A stretch of 64,000 nt of DNA, from positions 163,556,001 through 163,620,000 of the forward strand of contig JBITNC010000001.1 of assembly GCA_050084985.1 (NCBI GenBank). Reading direction: 5' to 3'. A program made the position numbers and the translations under genes. The notes under the pieces are model-generated. The model made no database searches. It was not told the origin of the DNA and worked only from the letters and a program-made list of their open reading frames with translations. This DNA is from Nageia nagi. Its lineage: Eukaryota; Pinophyta. Below are positions 23,535 through 35,056 of this stretch, piece after piece. The stretch's first letter is position 1, and each line of letters starts with the position of its first letter.

Positions 23535-24302
23535 TTTTGCCACTTACCCTACATGACTTTTGAAAACTTTTTAGCATGACTTCGAATTGCGTTTACCAAA
23601 ATTTGTATTTTTTTCACCATCATTAGTTATGCATAACATTGAGTCCAAGTTTTTTTGAAGCTATTGAGATCATTTCTAGAGGCTATCATCACAAATTTAG
23701 AAGCCTTATAGTCACTACATTAGTGCTTGGTATTTTAATACATCTTATTACATCATTTGAACAAGGTAGTATTTTGTATAGAGTTTTGAGCTTTGTATGA
23801 CAAAAGAAAACTCATGATTGTACTCATTTGAATATTAATATAAATTTCTTGATTTGTTTGGTCATATTCTTATTGAAGAATGTATTTTTTGTTAATGATT
23901 GTATTACATTATTTGAATATGATCATTACATAATTCTTTCACTATCTTTCTTGATAATTTAAGTTGCATTATTTAAATGTAGATTATCAAAATAGTTCTT
24001 TCTTCTCCCTTTCTTTTTATTTTTATGAAATTGTATTCCTAATTTCTCAAATGGATAATGGATAAGGAACTAATCTCTTACTAGGGTTTTCTGTAAGAAC
24101 TTAGATCATATTCTTTAAAAAATATTTTGATTTCTTGAGTTAATTTGTATACTTAACATCATTTAAACTCAACTTTGTCATTTGGTAAAAGTACTTAATG
24201 GAATTCTAAATTCATTAACTTGTCTAGGGTTTCCTTACCTTATTTTCCTTATCATAGTCCAATCTTAAAAAGTTAAAAAGGTGAATTTACTAGAGCTCAC
24301 AA
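23535..24302. other. AT-rich intergenic sequence
   Basis: No gene, RNA or mobile-element motif was recognised between the palindromic cluster and LTR-like copy B. Confidence 0.4.
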
Positions 24303-25085
24303 TGTTGGTTGGGAATTAAAAGTTTTCTTAAAATCATGATAGATCTTAAGGGTTTAGGAAAATCCCAAAAAATTAGAAACCAAAATCTAAATTGAAATAA
24401 AATATGAACTTGAAATGCATATGAATTTACCTATTTTAGAGAAATAAAAAAATTGGGAGGCTCAAAGATTGAACCAAATAATACATGAAACTTTAGAATG
24501 TTGATAATTGATAGGAATAAGAACATTAGTGGTCTTTTAGCTTGAAACAAGGATGCTAGCAACCTTATTTTAATTTTTTTTTTGCAATAATTCTGAGGGT
24601 TATCTGATCCTTACCCTCCATTTTTGAGGTTTCAAGATCCCTACCCTCCACTAAATTGAGATTTCAAGATTCTTACCATCTAGTTTTGAGACTTCAAGAT
24701 CCCTACCCTCCAATTTGGTTTCTCTAATTTTGCCTAATCATTTTTACCCAAAATGCTCTCTCCAATTTAACTCAACGATTTTCTTGATCTCTTGGGTTTA
24801 CAATGATAATTTTCAAATGCTTAAAGACATGGCAAAGAGAGAGACATTAAATCTTTTGAAGTGTATTCTTTATTTCTAAAGTGTGTGATAGTTTGATCAT
24901 CAAAGAGATTGATGATTTGAAATTCTTTTGAAGTCTTATTTTATACCTTGCAAAATAAAATAAAAGAAGCACATAAGCCAACTTTTCCTTTAATTAAAAT
25001 AAAATTCATCAATTTTTTTATTAATTTAATTCATTTTTAGATAGCTCAATTATGATTTTTAATAAATTAAAATTTGGTGTCTACA
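24303..25085 (-). mobile_element. LTR-like repeat, copy B
   Basis: Relative of 6240-7033. On the minus strand it starts TGTAGACACCAAATTTTAA and ends CCAACCAACA (plus-strand TGTTGGTTGG at 24303), giving TG...CA ends and about 780 bp. No polypurine tract precedes its start, unlike copy A, so it could be a 5' or solo LTR. A local array near 24600-24715 (CAAGATCCCTACCCTCCA, about four copies, period near 31) is absent from copy A. Confidence 0.55.
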
Positions 25086-28000
25086 ATTATGTTGTGCTTT
25101 GCATTTTTTATTATCATTATGAAAATGATTATATTTCTTATTATTTTCTTGATCATCAATTTCTATGCAATTATTTTTATATTCTTCTTCAACATATTTT
25201 TCTTTAAGATTAAGTAAATCTCTTTGAGATTCCACTTTAGTTCTTAGTCTAGCACTTCAAATAGAAACATGCTATCTAGGTTTTTTAGTTATTCAAACAT
25301 AAAGCAATTAGGTTTTTTCAAAGAATAATTTTAAGTGAAAATCACACACAAGCTTTTAATATAATAAATATAAAGAAATGAAAAATTAATCTATAATTTT
25401 AAAAAGAGTTGAACAAGTCAAGTCCACTAGAATATATGATTGTAAAAGTTGACAAAGTTAATACAACTAGGTAAATAATACAACATACTATGATAATGAT
25501 AATATTAGATGAAGCAACAAATTACTAGTAAAGAGTATAGTAAATGATAAATAAGGCTAGGAATATAAAATAATATGAAAGGAAATACTAATATTGATCT
25601 AGTATGATCTTACATGAAAATTGTTGTAAGTATATATGTAGATTGAGAATCATTATAGTAGTTATCAAAATTGTTGTAATCATCTTCTCTCAATGATATG
25701 AGACTTTCTAGAACCTAGATTTTAGAATATGTAAGATGATAACTTAAGTGTGGTGTTAAATTTAGTAGCTCTAGGGTGTCCTTCAATTGGTATGACTCCT
25801 CACTAGTAGTTAGACCTTATCAATAGTAAACAAAGTGTTACACCATTTTGGACAAGAGGATAATGTTATGCAACATATCAATGTTGTAGTCTTATACAAT
25901 TTATGAAGCACAAAGTGATAAACAAAAAGATCAATTTCTTTAAATATGATTTAAGTAGTATGTAATTTCAATATATTCTAGAATATAATGACTAAACAAG
26001 ACTAAGCAATAAGATATTTGGTTAATAAATAAAATTTAATTAATATTTTTAAAATTTTGAATAAATCATAAAAGAATCTTATAATAATTTCAAGACTTCT
26101 ATAACATTATGTAAGGTATAAAATTTAAAATTTAAAATGAGAATCTCAATTTACATGATCTCTCAAATATGGGACGTTCAGGTTCAAAATTCTCTACCTC
26201 TAAAAATTGAAAGATACCAAAAATCCTATCGAATTGATGATAGATACAAACAAAACTAAGATTGTACATTAGATAAATTTTGACGAAACAGATATCAATT
26301 GTAATTCTAAACTTAAACAAATAAAAAATTTATATGATAAATATCAATAAAAAAAACTTAACCTTATATAAAAAATATAAATAATAGGATAAGAGATATT
26401 GGTACGTGACTATAATATTACTTTAGATGTCTATAAAAATAACGACAATCAATGCTTTAACTTTATGTGAATCATAAGAGATGGTGGTCATCCATGGAGA
26501 GGAAGCATCCACAGTGATGCCTTCCATGTATGGAATTTGATGGCCCCTCCTTTCAAAACCAAAAGATTGGAAAGTGGTCTCCAAAATTGGGTTAGCAGGT
26601 CTGACAACTACTCATTAATTCACATGGACGCAAGCTAGTTAGTCAGGTTCGAACACATGTAATCCACTTTGGAAGGATAGTTGTTGGGTGAGAGCCTAAG
26701 GTACTCTTACCTGTTCCTCTGATTTTTGTTTATCCACTTTGTTATCAACTCCTAGGTAGGTCGGAATTTTAGTAATTGACCATTGGAGACATTGTATAAT
26801 TTCTCGGATTTGGTGTTACTTCCTCAGTTTATTGGTAGTAGTTCCCTTAAACCAAGAACATAAGATATTTGGATATAAAACAATTAAATTTTTGTGAAAA
26901 TAAGTTGAACTACCTGCAGCATGAAATTTCCTTGGAAGAGAAATAGGACAACGAACCAATCTAGAAAGTTATTACTCAATATCACGGAGTTTTTATCGTT
27001 GGAAGGTTTGAGATAGGTCCCGACTCCCAAATACTTAAAAACATTCAAAGCTTGAATGTTAGTTTCTGGTTATATGACACAAGCCTTGTGGACCTAAACC
27101 ATTTTTATAAGTATATCCAAGATTAGCTCTCCACCTTGCCAAAAACACATTGATTGTGATAGTTTGCTTACCCATGCAATACACGTTAAACCAATCAAAC
27201 AAAATTGCTTGTCAAACACACAATGTATATTTTTTGTTAAAGGATCCATTTCCCAACCAAGGTAAAAGCTGATTTTGTTATTTTTTTAAGTAAGTTCTTT
27301 AAGATGAGGCAGAGTTGTATCTAATATATTCTCCCAAGAAAACACAATCATAAGGAATAATGTGCATATTTGAAAAGAGCATTAAAAGTTCAATGCAAGA
27401 GGATTGGAAGTTTATGACCCCATGCTTAGTAGATTACACTAAGTTTTACTATATGCTTTGTACAAAGTGCCTGCAATGCACGCTGAGGAGGCCCATTCTG
27501 CAATGAATCTCTACACCTAAATTTAAAATAAGAGACATATCATTAGCAGGCCACTTGACAGTTATCAAGTTGTAAAACGTACATTAGAATTGAATCTATT
27601 GAATAATAAGAACAGCATTTATACATTCCTGTCAAGATCATAATAAAAGTGAAGAAAGTATTGTATTTTGAGAACATCCGGCCTCTACACTCTGAATGCA
27701 TTTATTTACAGGAGGTAAGTAAGTAGGGCTGCAGGGCATCTTTTCTTCAACTATTTCTTTATTTCGGAAGTCAAAAGTCAGAGAGCAGTGTCATAATAAC
27801 TCATAGTTGGCATTTCTCTATAGTCTCGTAATATATTGAATTGAATTGCAGATCAGTCAGTGCGCAACAAGATTTTGAAGTTGATAAATTGCTTACTCTG
27901 TCCTTGTTTGATCATATCCAACTTCAGCTGTAGAAAAGGCTATTGGTAGCTATCAAATCTAGAGTGGTATTCTATTTTCTTGTCGAAGTTGCAAAGCAAC

Positions 28001-28230
28001 ATTTCTTGTCACCTTGGAAAGCTCCTATACAAAGTTTGTGGGCATCAATTTGTTGACAAATTTAGCTTGGTATTTTGAATTTGCAGAACTTCATGTTTTT
28101 GTCTATGAAGTTGTTATATTATACAATGAATGATTGTGATTAGACATGAAATCTTCTTTTCATGTTGTATGGTCCTTCCATTCTATTGGCTTACTTTCTT
28201 TTAATAGGTCTAGACAAACTTGATTCGCAG
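25086..28230. other. Intergenic region upstream of the acyltransferase gene
   Basis: Very AT-rich up to about 26450, then closer to the composition of the gene. No coding region was recognised; short frames near 26470-26760 carry stops and no motif. The last few hundred bases must contain the promoter of the gene at 28336, but I could not single out a TATA box with confidence. Confidence 0.4.
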
Positions 28231-28327
28231 GTATGTTGAATATTTCATCTTAATCTCCATTGGGATTGAGCAAGATGTATGTACAGGCTGAAAAGTACTG
28301 ATATCTGTTCTCTGTGCTTTTTGGTAG
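28231..28327 (+). other. Probable intron in the 5' UTR
   Basis: A good plant donor (CGCAG/GTATGTTG at 28231) and a good acceptor after a T-rich run (TGCTTTTTGGTAG, ending 28327) flank 97 bp just before the chosen start codon. If it is spliced, the in-frame upstream ATG at 28279 is removed, which favours ATG 28336 as the start. No transcript is available to confirm it. Confidence 0.5.
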
Positions 28328-28335
28328 AAATCAAA

Positions 28336-30663
28336 ATGGCTCCAAAACATCAATATACATCAGATAATGGAAGTTCAATAATGTCTAGGCCTCTGGGTCA
28401 GTCTGAAGAGAATTGGGCAAGGATAACTGACCAGGGCACTGGCATTACTGCCTCTGGAATTGCTTTGAGGAGGCATGTAGAAGAAAATCAGATCACCATG
28501 GCCGTGCAGGACCTTATGGATAATTATGCCATTGCAAGAGCAACAATTATAGAGAACAACAAAGGTAAGCTCTATCTCCAAGTGAACGATAGTCCAGCGA
28601 AACCAATCGTAAAGGAGAAGGCATGGCCTAGTATAGAGGAACATTCCTATTTAGGTCTTCAAGGGGTCTTGGAAATCCATCATGATGATGAAAACCATTC
28701 TTTAAGCTTAGCACTGCACCAGGTTGTCCGCAATGAGCTTAATATTCCATTCCTGAATTCAGAAAAGATGGCAGCTCCTCCTCTGGATGTGTTGGAGGTT
28801 CATTTTTACAAGAATCCATCAGTGCCACAAACAATTGTCGTGATTAAAATCCACAGTGGTGCTTGTGATAGGCCATCCTGTTTTCTTGTGGTGGAGCATT
28901 TTCTTAGTGCTTTGAATGCTGTGGTTGAAGGAAGAAAGACCCAATTTCCTGATGCTCCTGGAAAGAATGAACTACTGTCTTCAATGGAGGATATCGTACC
29001 TAAAGGCAAAGCAGATAAAGGCTTTTTCACCAAAGGTCTAGATATCTTAGGATATGCCTTAGACTCCAAGAAGTACTCTCTGCTACCATTTAGTCCAGAG
29101 TTCACCAAGATGTCCATCAAGGCTGGCTTCATGTCCGACATTATCACATATAGTCTTGGAAGAGAAGGTAACTTATCTGGACATTTTTAACAGCTATTAT
29201 CCTTGTTCAATCTGGTTAGTTCTCTAACTGTTTTTGCCTTAGGAAAGAGCACAAAGAATAAGATGGGTTTGAAGTGATCTCTCTGAAGTGATTAAACATC
29301 TATGAACACAAAATGTTTAGCAGATTTTAATGTTTTCAAATGAAACTGTTAGTTTCAAAAGTATCGGAATTAAACAACATAGGAAGATGTATTTGAGCTT
29401 TTCATGTTATGAAATTATTAGCATGCCAAAAAATTGACCTACATAGAAAGTTTTATGTGTTCTCCATCCTTGGGTTGATGAGATGATTGATTAAGATCAT
29501 ATGAGTTGGGATTTCAATGAAAGTGATTCAAAGTTTACGTGGACACGTTATTTAGCAGATTTTAAGATTTCCTTGAGATGAAATTATTAGTTTTCCACAA
29601 CATTGACATTAAGCTACATGAGAATTTGTGTTTGCTCTTGATCCTTAAGTTGTTGAGTACATTGATTATTGATTATGATGATATAAACTGAAAATGTATT
29701 TGTACTTGATCCTTGAATTGTTTTAATTATATTGATTGTGATGATACGAATTGAAATTGTGTTTGCTCTTTATCTTTGAGTTGCTGAATGCATTGATTAT
29801 GTTGTTATGTATTCATGTACATGACAGGAACTAGTGCTCTCTTTTCTGCATGCAAGCAAGCGAACACAACTCATGCTGCAGCCCTTGCTTCTGCATACTT
29901 GCGAACAGCTGCCAACAACAAAGAATTGAAAGACAAGAAATTGAACCAGTTTTGCTTCACAGGGTAAAGTCCCTTCCTTTTCATCCAAGAAATTGGAATA
30001 TCTTTTCTTCTTTATGAGCAAAGTATAACAGTCAGTCCAATCCTTTCGTGTATGACAGTGTGTTAGACTGTAGACCTTATTTCGAACCTCCCTTACCACA
30101 AGGTGTCTTAGGAAACTACTCTGCAGGCGTATTACAAGGAGCAAAAGTAAACGATGACATATCGTTTTGGGATCTAGCTCGCCTAATTTCATCCAAAACA
30201 GAAACAGAAATCAACAAACATAAACACTTTTCGGAGCTACCAGTGCTTGCCATGCTTGTAGGACAGGTGATAATCAGGTCTCTTGAATTCCATACATCTT
30301 GCATATTCATTTTTTTGTAATTAAGAAGGGAGTTTAAATTGGTGGATGCAGGTGATGAAACGTCCAAGCCTGACACCCAGCTCATCCAAGAGATCTGGGT
30401 TGTTCACAATGTTCTTAGGAGAGCCTCCCAAGGCCGAGTTGAAGAATGTGGACTCTCTCAATGTGGCAGGGATTTTGGGACCTTTAGCAAGCATGCATGC
30501 AGTGGGTCCTTGCTTCTGTGCTTGTGAATCTTTGAGGGAAGGCCCTGACCTTTGCATCTCCTTGACATATGCAACTCCTGTCTTCACAAGGGATCAAATG
30601 CACTCCTTCGCATCCTGTGTGTTGGAATTGTTGGCCTCGGAGACATCATCAAAACGTCACTAA
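28336..30663 (+). CDS. Condensation-domain/BAHD-like acyltransferase, 4 exons
   Basis: The only intact gene of the window. Exons 28336-29167, 29828-29963, 30059-30266 and 30352-30663 all have GT-AG borders and join in frame (1488 nt, 495 residues). ATG 28336 lies in AAAATGGCT, a good plant start context. The product looks like the chloramphenicol-acetyltransferase-like/condensation superfamily (plant relatives are often labelled phthiocerol-transferase- or condensation-domain-like), which move an acyl group from CoA or a carrier to an alcohol or amine. His173 and Asp178 in IHSGACDRPS form an HxxxxD variant of the HxxxD active-site motif. Exon 3 carries CRPYFEPPLP and LGNYSAG, exon 4 the GPLASMHAVGPCF segment typical of the C-terminal half. 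There is no signal peptide or membrane segment, so it is probably cytosolic. The substrate cannot be read from the sequence. Confidence 0.9.
29168..29827 (+). repeat. Intron 1, built of degenerate repeats
   Basis: The 660-bp first intron of the acyltransferase gene contains a repeat of about 237 bp (TTTAGCAGATTTTAA at 29311 and 29548). Nested in it is a shorter unit of the type CTTGATCCTT(A/G)A(A/G)TTG at 29637, 29706 and 29768, with a weaker relative near 29462. Introns 2 (95 bp) and 3 (85 bp) are short and unique. Confidence 0.6.
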
Positions 30664-31407
30664 AATCAGAATCTGCTAGTGTTGTGCGAACTTATTTGTT
30701 TGTTCAGTTATAATTTCCTTTGTACTTCCATTGATTCGCTAGAAATTAAGTTAAATTATCTGCCTTATACTGGCTGTCAAGTTGTTTTCTTACTATTGAT
30801 TTTGAATTAAATAGCATCTTTTCAAGGAAGTTTTAATTATCAATATCTCTTTCTGCAAAAGAAAGTAGTATATTTGAACCCAACTTTTCAGTCTTCACTT
30901 ACAAACACCGCCCGAGGAACTTCAAACTTGCAATGAACATTGAAGCATGATTTTAGACTCGTCTTCCCAATTTGATTCCTTGTGTAAAGGAAACATAAAA
31001 CAAATGGCAAAGAATTGCATGTAATGGTGATGGTGTAATGGTATAGACGTCTTTCAACCTTAGTAAGTTGCTTGAGCATGTGAAAAAGATGATTTGTTGG
31101 TTGACAAAAAAGTTACAGAATCCTTAACTTAGAAGGCTATTTTATATTTATTTCTCACATGGTCTCCACAAAATCCTTTAGTTGCAAGATCTATAAGTTT
31201 TGGTTATGGTCAAGCATAGTCATTTCATATTAATCTCGAAATGAATATTAGTTCATTTGTAAATAATCAATTATACATCTTGTAGTGTTATGATAAGAGG
31301 AGATGATCTAGTAGTTGTGCACTTCAATTTTATGCCTCTTAAAACTCGATATAATATTTGAATCACTCTAAATTTTTATAACTTCTTTCTTGTTTAGTTG
31401 TCTGTTT
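30664..31407. other. Downstream region of the acyltransferase gene
   Basis: AT-rich sequence containing the 3' UTR of the gene. No canonical AATAAA was seen close to the stop; a near-variant region (GAATTAAATAGC) lies near 30805. Nothing else was recognised. Confidence 0.4.
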
Positions 31408-31610
31408 ATAATTAAGGTTTCGAATCGTCATCATCACATTTGATAGGTTAATTACGTGTAGTTGTAGAAACTATCCAAAACAACACTTTTCTAAGCTCAT
31501 ACCTAGCGGAGTCAATTACAACCCCTATCGTTAATTACACTTGCACTAATAGTTGAACGCTAATAACTAACCTATCAAATTTAATGATGACAACTCGAAG
31601 CCTTAATTAT
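31408..31610. mobile_element. MITE-like inverted-repeat element
   Basis: 203 bp bounded by inverted repeats of about 47 bp with roughly six mismatches. The left arm starts ATAATTAAGGTTTCGA; the right arm ends TCGAAGCCTTAATTAT. Both arms carry the ATTTGATAGGTTA block in opposite orientation. There is no coding capacity. The outermost bases are palindromic, so the target duplication (possibly TTA/TAA as in Tourist-type MITEs) cannot be fixed. Confidence 0.75.
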
Positions 31611-33050
31611 CCTCTCCCCTAACTATCTTCTTGTTGTTTGATTTATCTATGATTTTGTTTAGTTAAAGTTTTCAATTATATTTTTCTAAGATACTACTTT
31701 TTTTTGTCATATGATATCAAAGTTTTCGTCACCTTTTATCTCAAAAGCAACTAAATAAGATTCCTTATTAAATTCTATTTTTCTTGAAGAAAAAATGATA
31801 AAAGTTATAGGCTCAAATTATAAAGTTCATAATAGATTATACATCTTGTTTGGATGTTACATACATTATGTCATTAAGAATTATTAATTATAAATACATT
31901 ATGTCATTGAAAATTATTAATTATAAAGTTAAAAGAGTAAAATTAACAAATTTTGGAATCTTGATCATAAAATTCATGGGGTATGATGGGGAAAATTAAC
32001 TTCAACTAGAATCAATTTAGAGTTTATCTAGAATCAATTTACCCTTTGTATGATATTATTTTGTCATTTTTTAAATTTGAGATATGTATCTTTTCCAAAA
32101 AATTACATATGTTTAGTTGTTTACTTATGCCATGCTTGACATGGGGGCATTGCCACTTTTGGATTATCTTGATACTTTAGAATAATTTATCATTTATTGC
32201 ATCGTTTTTAGTGTCGAAATATGATAGACTTTAAGATACATTTTTGACATAATATTATGAAAATAAATTTATCCACGTGATTAACCTTGAAATATAAATG
32301 TTTATTGTAACATGAATTAATTATATGTTATCTTAATTTTTTTTATAATATATTTTTCCTCTAAGTTTAAGGGGGGCATGTTGTAGTATTCTATATGACA
32401 TAGTAAAGGGAATATACTAACTTTCAAACTTTCTAAGACATGTTTGCTTATATGATGATTCTTTTTAGTTACAAGAATTTATTTTTCCAATATTAGAAGA
32501 ACTTGTGATATAACGAACATTTTTTGAAAAATGATGGTTATCATCAAAATAAATTTATCAAACAAGGGTTTAATAACATATAATTATATTGCAAATATAG
32601 AATGCAATTTACAAAAGGATATGCTTACCCCCTTCATAAAATCTTTAACTCCATCTATTGGTACAATTTACACTAAAAAAGGTCTTTAAGAGAGGTTTCA
32701 AATTTCCCTTAAAGATCTTTAATGGTAGTTATCCAACCATCATCTATGATGGTGTCGTAAAAACATTAGCACCCTACAATGAAAGATAAAAATCACCTCA
32801 AAAAATTATTAATGTTTATTATATGAAGGTGGTTTAAAACAATCACCTCATGGACCATAATGATTGTAGGGTATGCATAGAATGGTTTTCATGTACTGTA
32901 ATGATCACATGATATGCATAGAATATGTATGGTTTGGAGGCCCTCCGCATATATCTATCTCTTATAATATTGTATTCAAAAGAAATCCTTACAGTAGGGA
33001 AAGTGTATCCATACTCTCATTCTTAATTACAATCACCTAAGATTCAAGGA
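31611..33050. other. AT-rich spacer with a copia-type PPT/LTR junction
   Basis: No gene. At 32369-32380 the sequence AAGGGGGGCA is followed by TGTTGTAGTATTC, which looks like a copia polypurine tract with the start of an LTR on the plus strand. No pol remnant precedes it and no partner LTR was found. About 32860-32950 has short ATGATTGTAGGGTATGCATAGAATGG-type duplications. Confidence 0.4.
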
Positions 33051-33174
33051 AGATGAATTTTTGCACAATACCCTTCTCCAAATGTATGTCAAGTGTGATA
33101 GGCTCATCAATGCTTATGGCATTTTTGATAGAATGATTAAGAAAGATGTAGTTTCTTGGAATGCAATGAAGTAA

Positions 33175-33650
33175 TGTTGTACTAGATGAATCCATACTTG
33201 CTCTATATTTTTTCAATATTGGCCAACTTAGGGTCTCTAGAAGAGGGCATTGATATCCATTAAAAAATAATTAGAAGTGGTTTCCACTTAAATGTCATTT
33301 TGATAAATGTTATCATCCATGAGAATATGTTTTCTCTATTATTTTATCAAACAATATGCAGACTTTGTGCATATTTCCAAACTCAACAAACACACAGATA
33401 TATATAAAGTGATGTTGTACTAGATGAATCCATACTTGTCTATATTTTTTCAATATTGGCCAACTTAGGATCTCTAGAAGAGGGCATTGATATCCATTGA
33501 AAAATAATTAGAAGTGGTTTACACTTGAATGTCATTTTGATAAATGTTATCATCCATGAGAATATGTTTTCTCTATTATTTTATCAAACAGTATGCGGGC
33601 TTTGTGCATATTGCCAAACTTAAGATACACACACACACACATATTTGTGT
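33175..33650 (+). repeat. 238-bp tandem duplication in the PPR relic
   Basis: TGTTGTACTAGATGAATCC starts at 33175 and again at 33413. The two copies match closely through TTTTATCAAACA(A/G)TATGC. Both copies contain the inverted PPR helix segment described under the palindrome. Confidence 0.9.
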
Positions 33651-33720
33651 GTTTGTTGAGTTTGGGAATATGCACAAAGCCCGCATACTATTTGATAAAA
33701 TAATAGAGAAAACATATTCT
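33559..33720. repeat. Palindrome of about 160 bp
   Basis: The left arm at 33559-33621 (AGAATATGTTTTCTCTATTA...) and the right arm at 33659-33720 (...TAATAGAGAAAACATATTCT) are reverse complements with about three mismatches. They surround a centre containing (AC)n and GTGTGTTTG. The right arm is the sense PPR segment (GNMHKARILFDK); the left arm is its inverted copy. A third, also inverted, copy lies at about 33322-33400. Confidence 0.9.
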
Positions 33721-34065
33721 AATGGACTACATTAAATGTAAGGTATGTGCAAATTGGGTTTCTTAATGAAATTGTGAAACTTTTTTATGGAAATGCCTCA
33801 AAGAGAAACAATCTCATGAAATGCAATGATAATAGGATATGCATAAAATAGGCATGGTTTATAGGCTCTAAAGTATTTTAAAAAAATGCAATTGATTCAT
33901 TTTAGACAAGATTGAATAGCCATTGCAAGTATTCTAGTCATATATGCAACTTTTACAACTTTAAAATGGGGGCATGGACATTCATGGTCAAACAATTAGA
34001 TGTGGGTTTGTTTTGCATGTAATTGCAATAACAACCCTAGTAGACAAGGGTTTTGTTTAGAAATA

Positions 34066-34801
34066 TGCATTATGAATGAATAATTTTATAGATTGCAAGC
34101 AAAATATTATATAAAGAAGTCAAGCTAACCTCTCAGATCCAACATTAATGTGTCGAATTTGAACAAATTTACCACATAAAAAATTCTCAATGTTCAACTC
34201 AAACATTAACAATAACCTTGATAAAATTATTGTATACTCAACATATAACCAATAGGAGCATAAACACAACAAGAGTTTAACTCTCCCAAGATCTTAACTT
34301 GGCATTATCCATGTAAATGAAAGAACCAATGAACAACTATGGAGCTATACTCATACATAAATGAAGCAATAATTGAATGCTTGAAGTAAAACACTCTATT
34401 ATGCACCCACAAATGATAAGAAAAATTACAACATACTCTTTATGTATTCTGATAGAATACTACACTTTGCAACTAAGATCTCATAGAGCTATTTACTTTA
34501 CAATATGGAGTTCTCATCTATGAGAATCTACATGAATCTATATGCTCTACTACAATAAATAATCCATTATATAGATATCCTAGGCTACTACAATCCAACA
34601 TAGAAATCAACATAACATTGATCTTGTGATAAAATATGAAAGTTTCACAAAGTTAAACAACCTAACAAACTACTGAAAACTATGCAAACATGTAAAAAAA
34701 TAAATAAATATAGAAACTAACAAAATTCATCCACATAGTGTGGACACCCTAAAAATAGACATGCTATGGTGTGGCTATTATGGCTTTGAGAGAAATACAA
34801 C
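34066..34801. other. Spacer with possible minus-strand copia LTR end
   Basis: No gene. At 34801-34815 the plus strand reads CATTCTCCCCCTTGATG. Its complement, CATCAAGGGGGAGAATG, followed by TGTTGTATTTCTCTC, looks like a copia polypurine tract and LTR start on the minus strand. The other LTR end and any pol sequence were not found. Confidence 0.35.
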
Positions 34802-35056
34802 ATTCTCCCCCTTGATGTTGAAAGAACTCAAGTTCAAAAGCATAAAAAATTGGTTGATTGATGTCGTCTTACCTTTCTTCTAGTTTTTAAGTAGAAAATT
34901 CAAAAACACAAAAAGGTTTTTACATTGGCACTCCTTTCTCTCTCTATGTGGACTATTCTCCATCAACTTTGCTTCTTCCTACAAATACACATTGAGTACC
35001 TTTTGATGATAAAATCCCCCTTCATAAAAAAACTCTTCAAATGATATTCCAACTAT

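Larger units (their letters stand above)
33061..34065 (+). pseudogene. PPR (PLS-type) protein pseudogene, rearranged
   Basis: Remains of a pentatricopeptide-repeat protein, the organelle RNA-binding family of plants. 33061-33171 is a clean PPR stretch (LQMYVKCDRLINAYGIFDRM, then KKDVVSWNAM) ending in TAA. Next comes a piece reading ANLGSLEEGIDIH..KIIRSGFHLNV, present twice because of a 238-bp tandem duplication (33175-33412, 33413 onward). Then 33661-33730 reads GNMHKARILFDKIIEKT, and 33790-34050 reads MPQRETIS*NAMIIGYA, ALKYFKKMQL, ATFTTLKWG and IRCGFVLHVIAITTLVD. Several stops and a frame shift show that it is dead. The motif order is that of plant PLS-class proteins; the terminal E/DYW part is missing. 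Confidence 0.85.

Noticed and set aside
26620-26670. GGTTCGAAC-like word suggesting a tRNA T-loop
   Set aside because: No matching acceptor, anticodon stem or D-loop could be built around it.
28279-28335. In-frame upstream ATG adding 19 residues to the acyltransferase
   Set aside because: A good intron acceptor ends at 28327 and the start context at 28336 is much better; the extra residues look non-conserved.
30321-30587. Minus-strand ORFs across exon 4 of the acyltransferase gene
   Set aside because: Shadows of the coding strand; the sense exon has correct splice borders and continues the protein.
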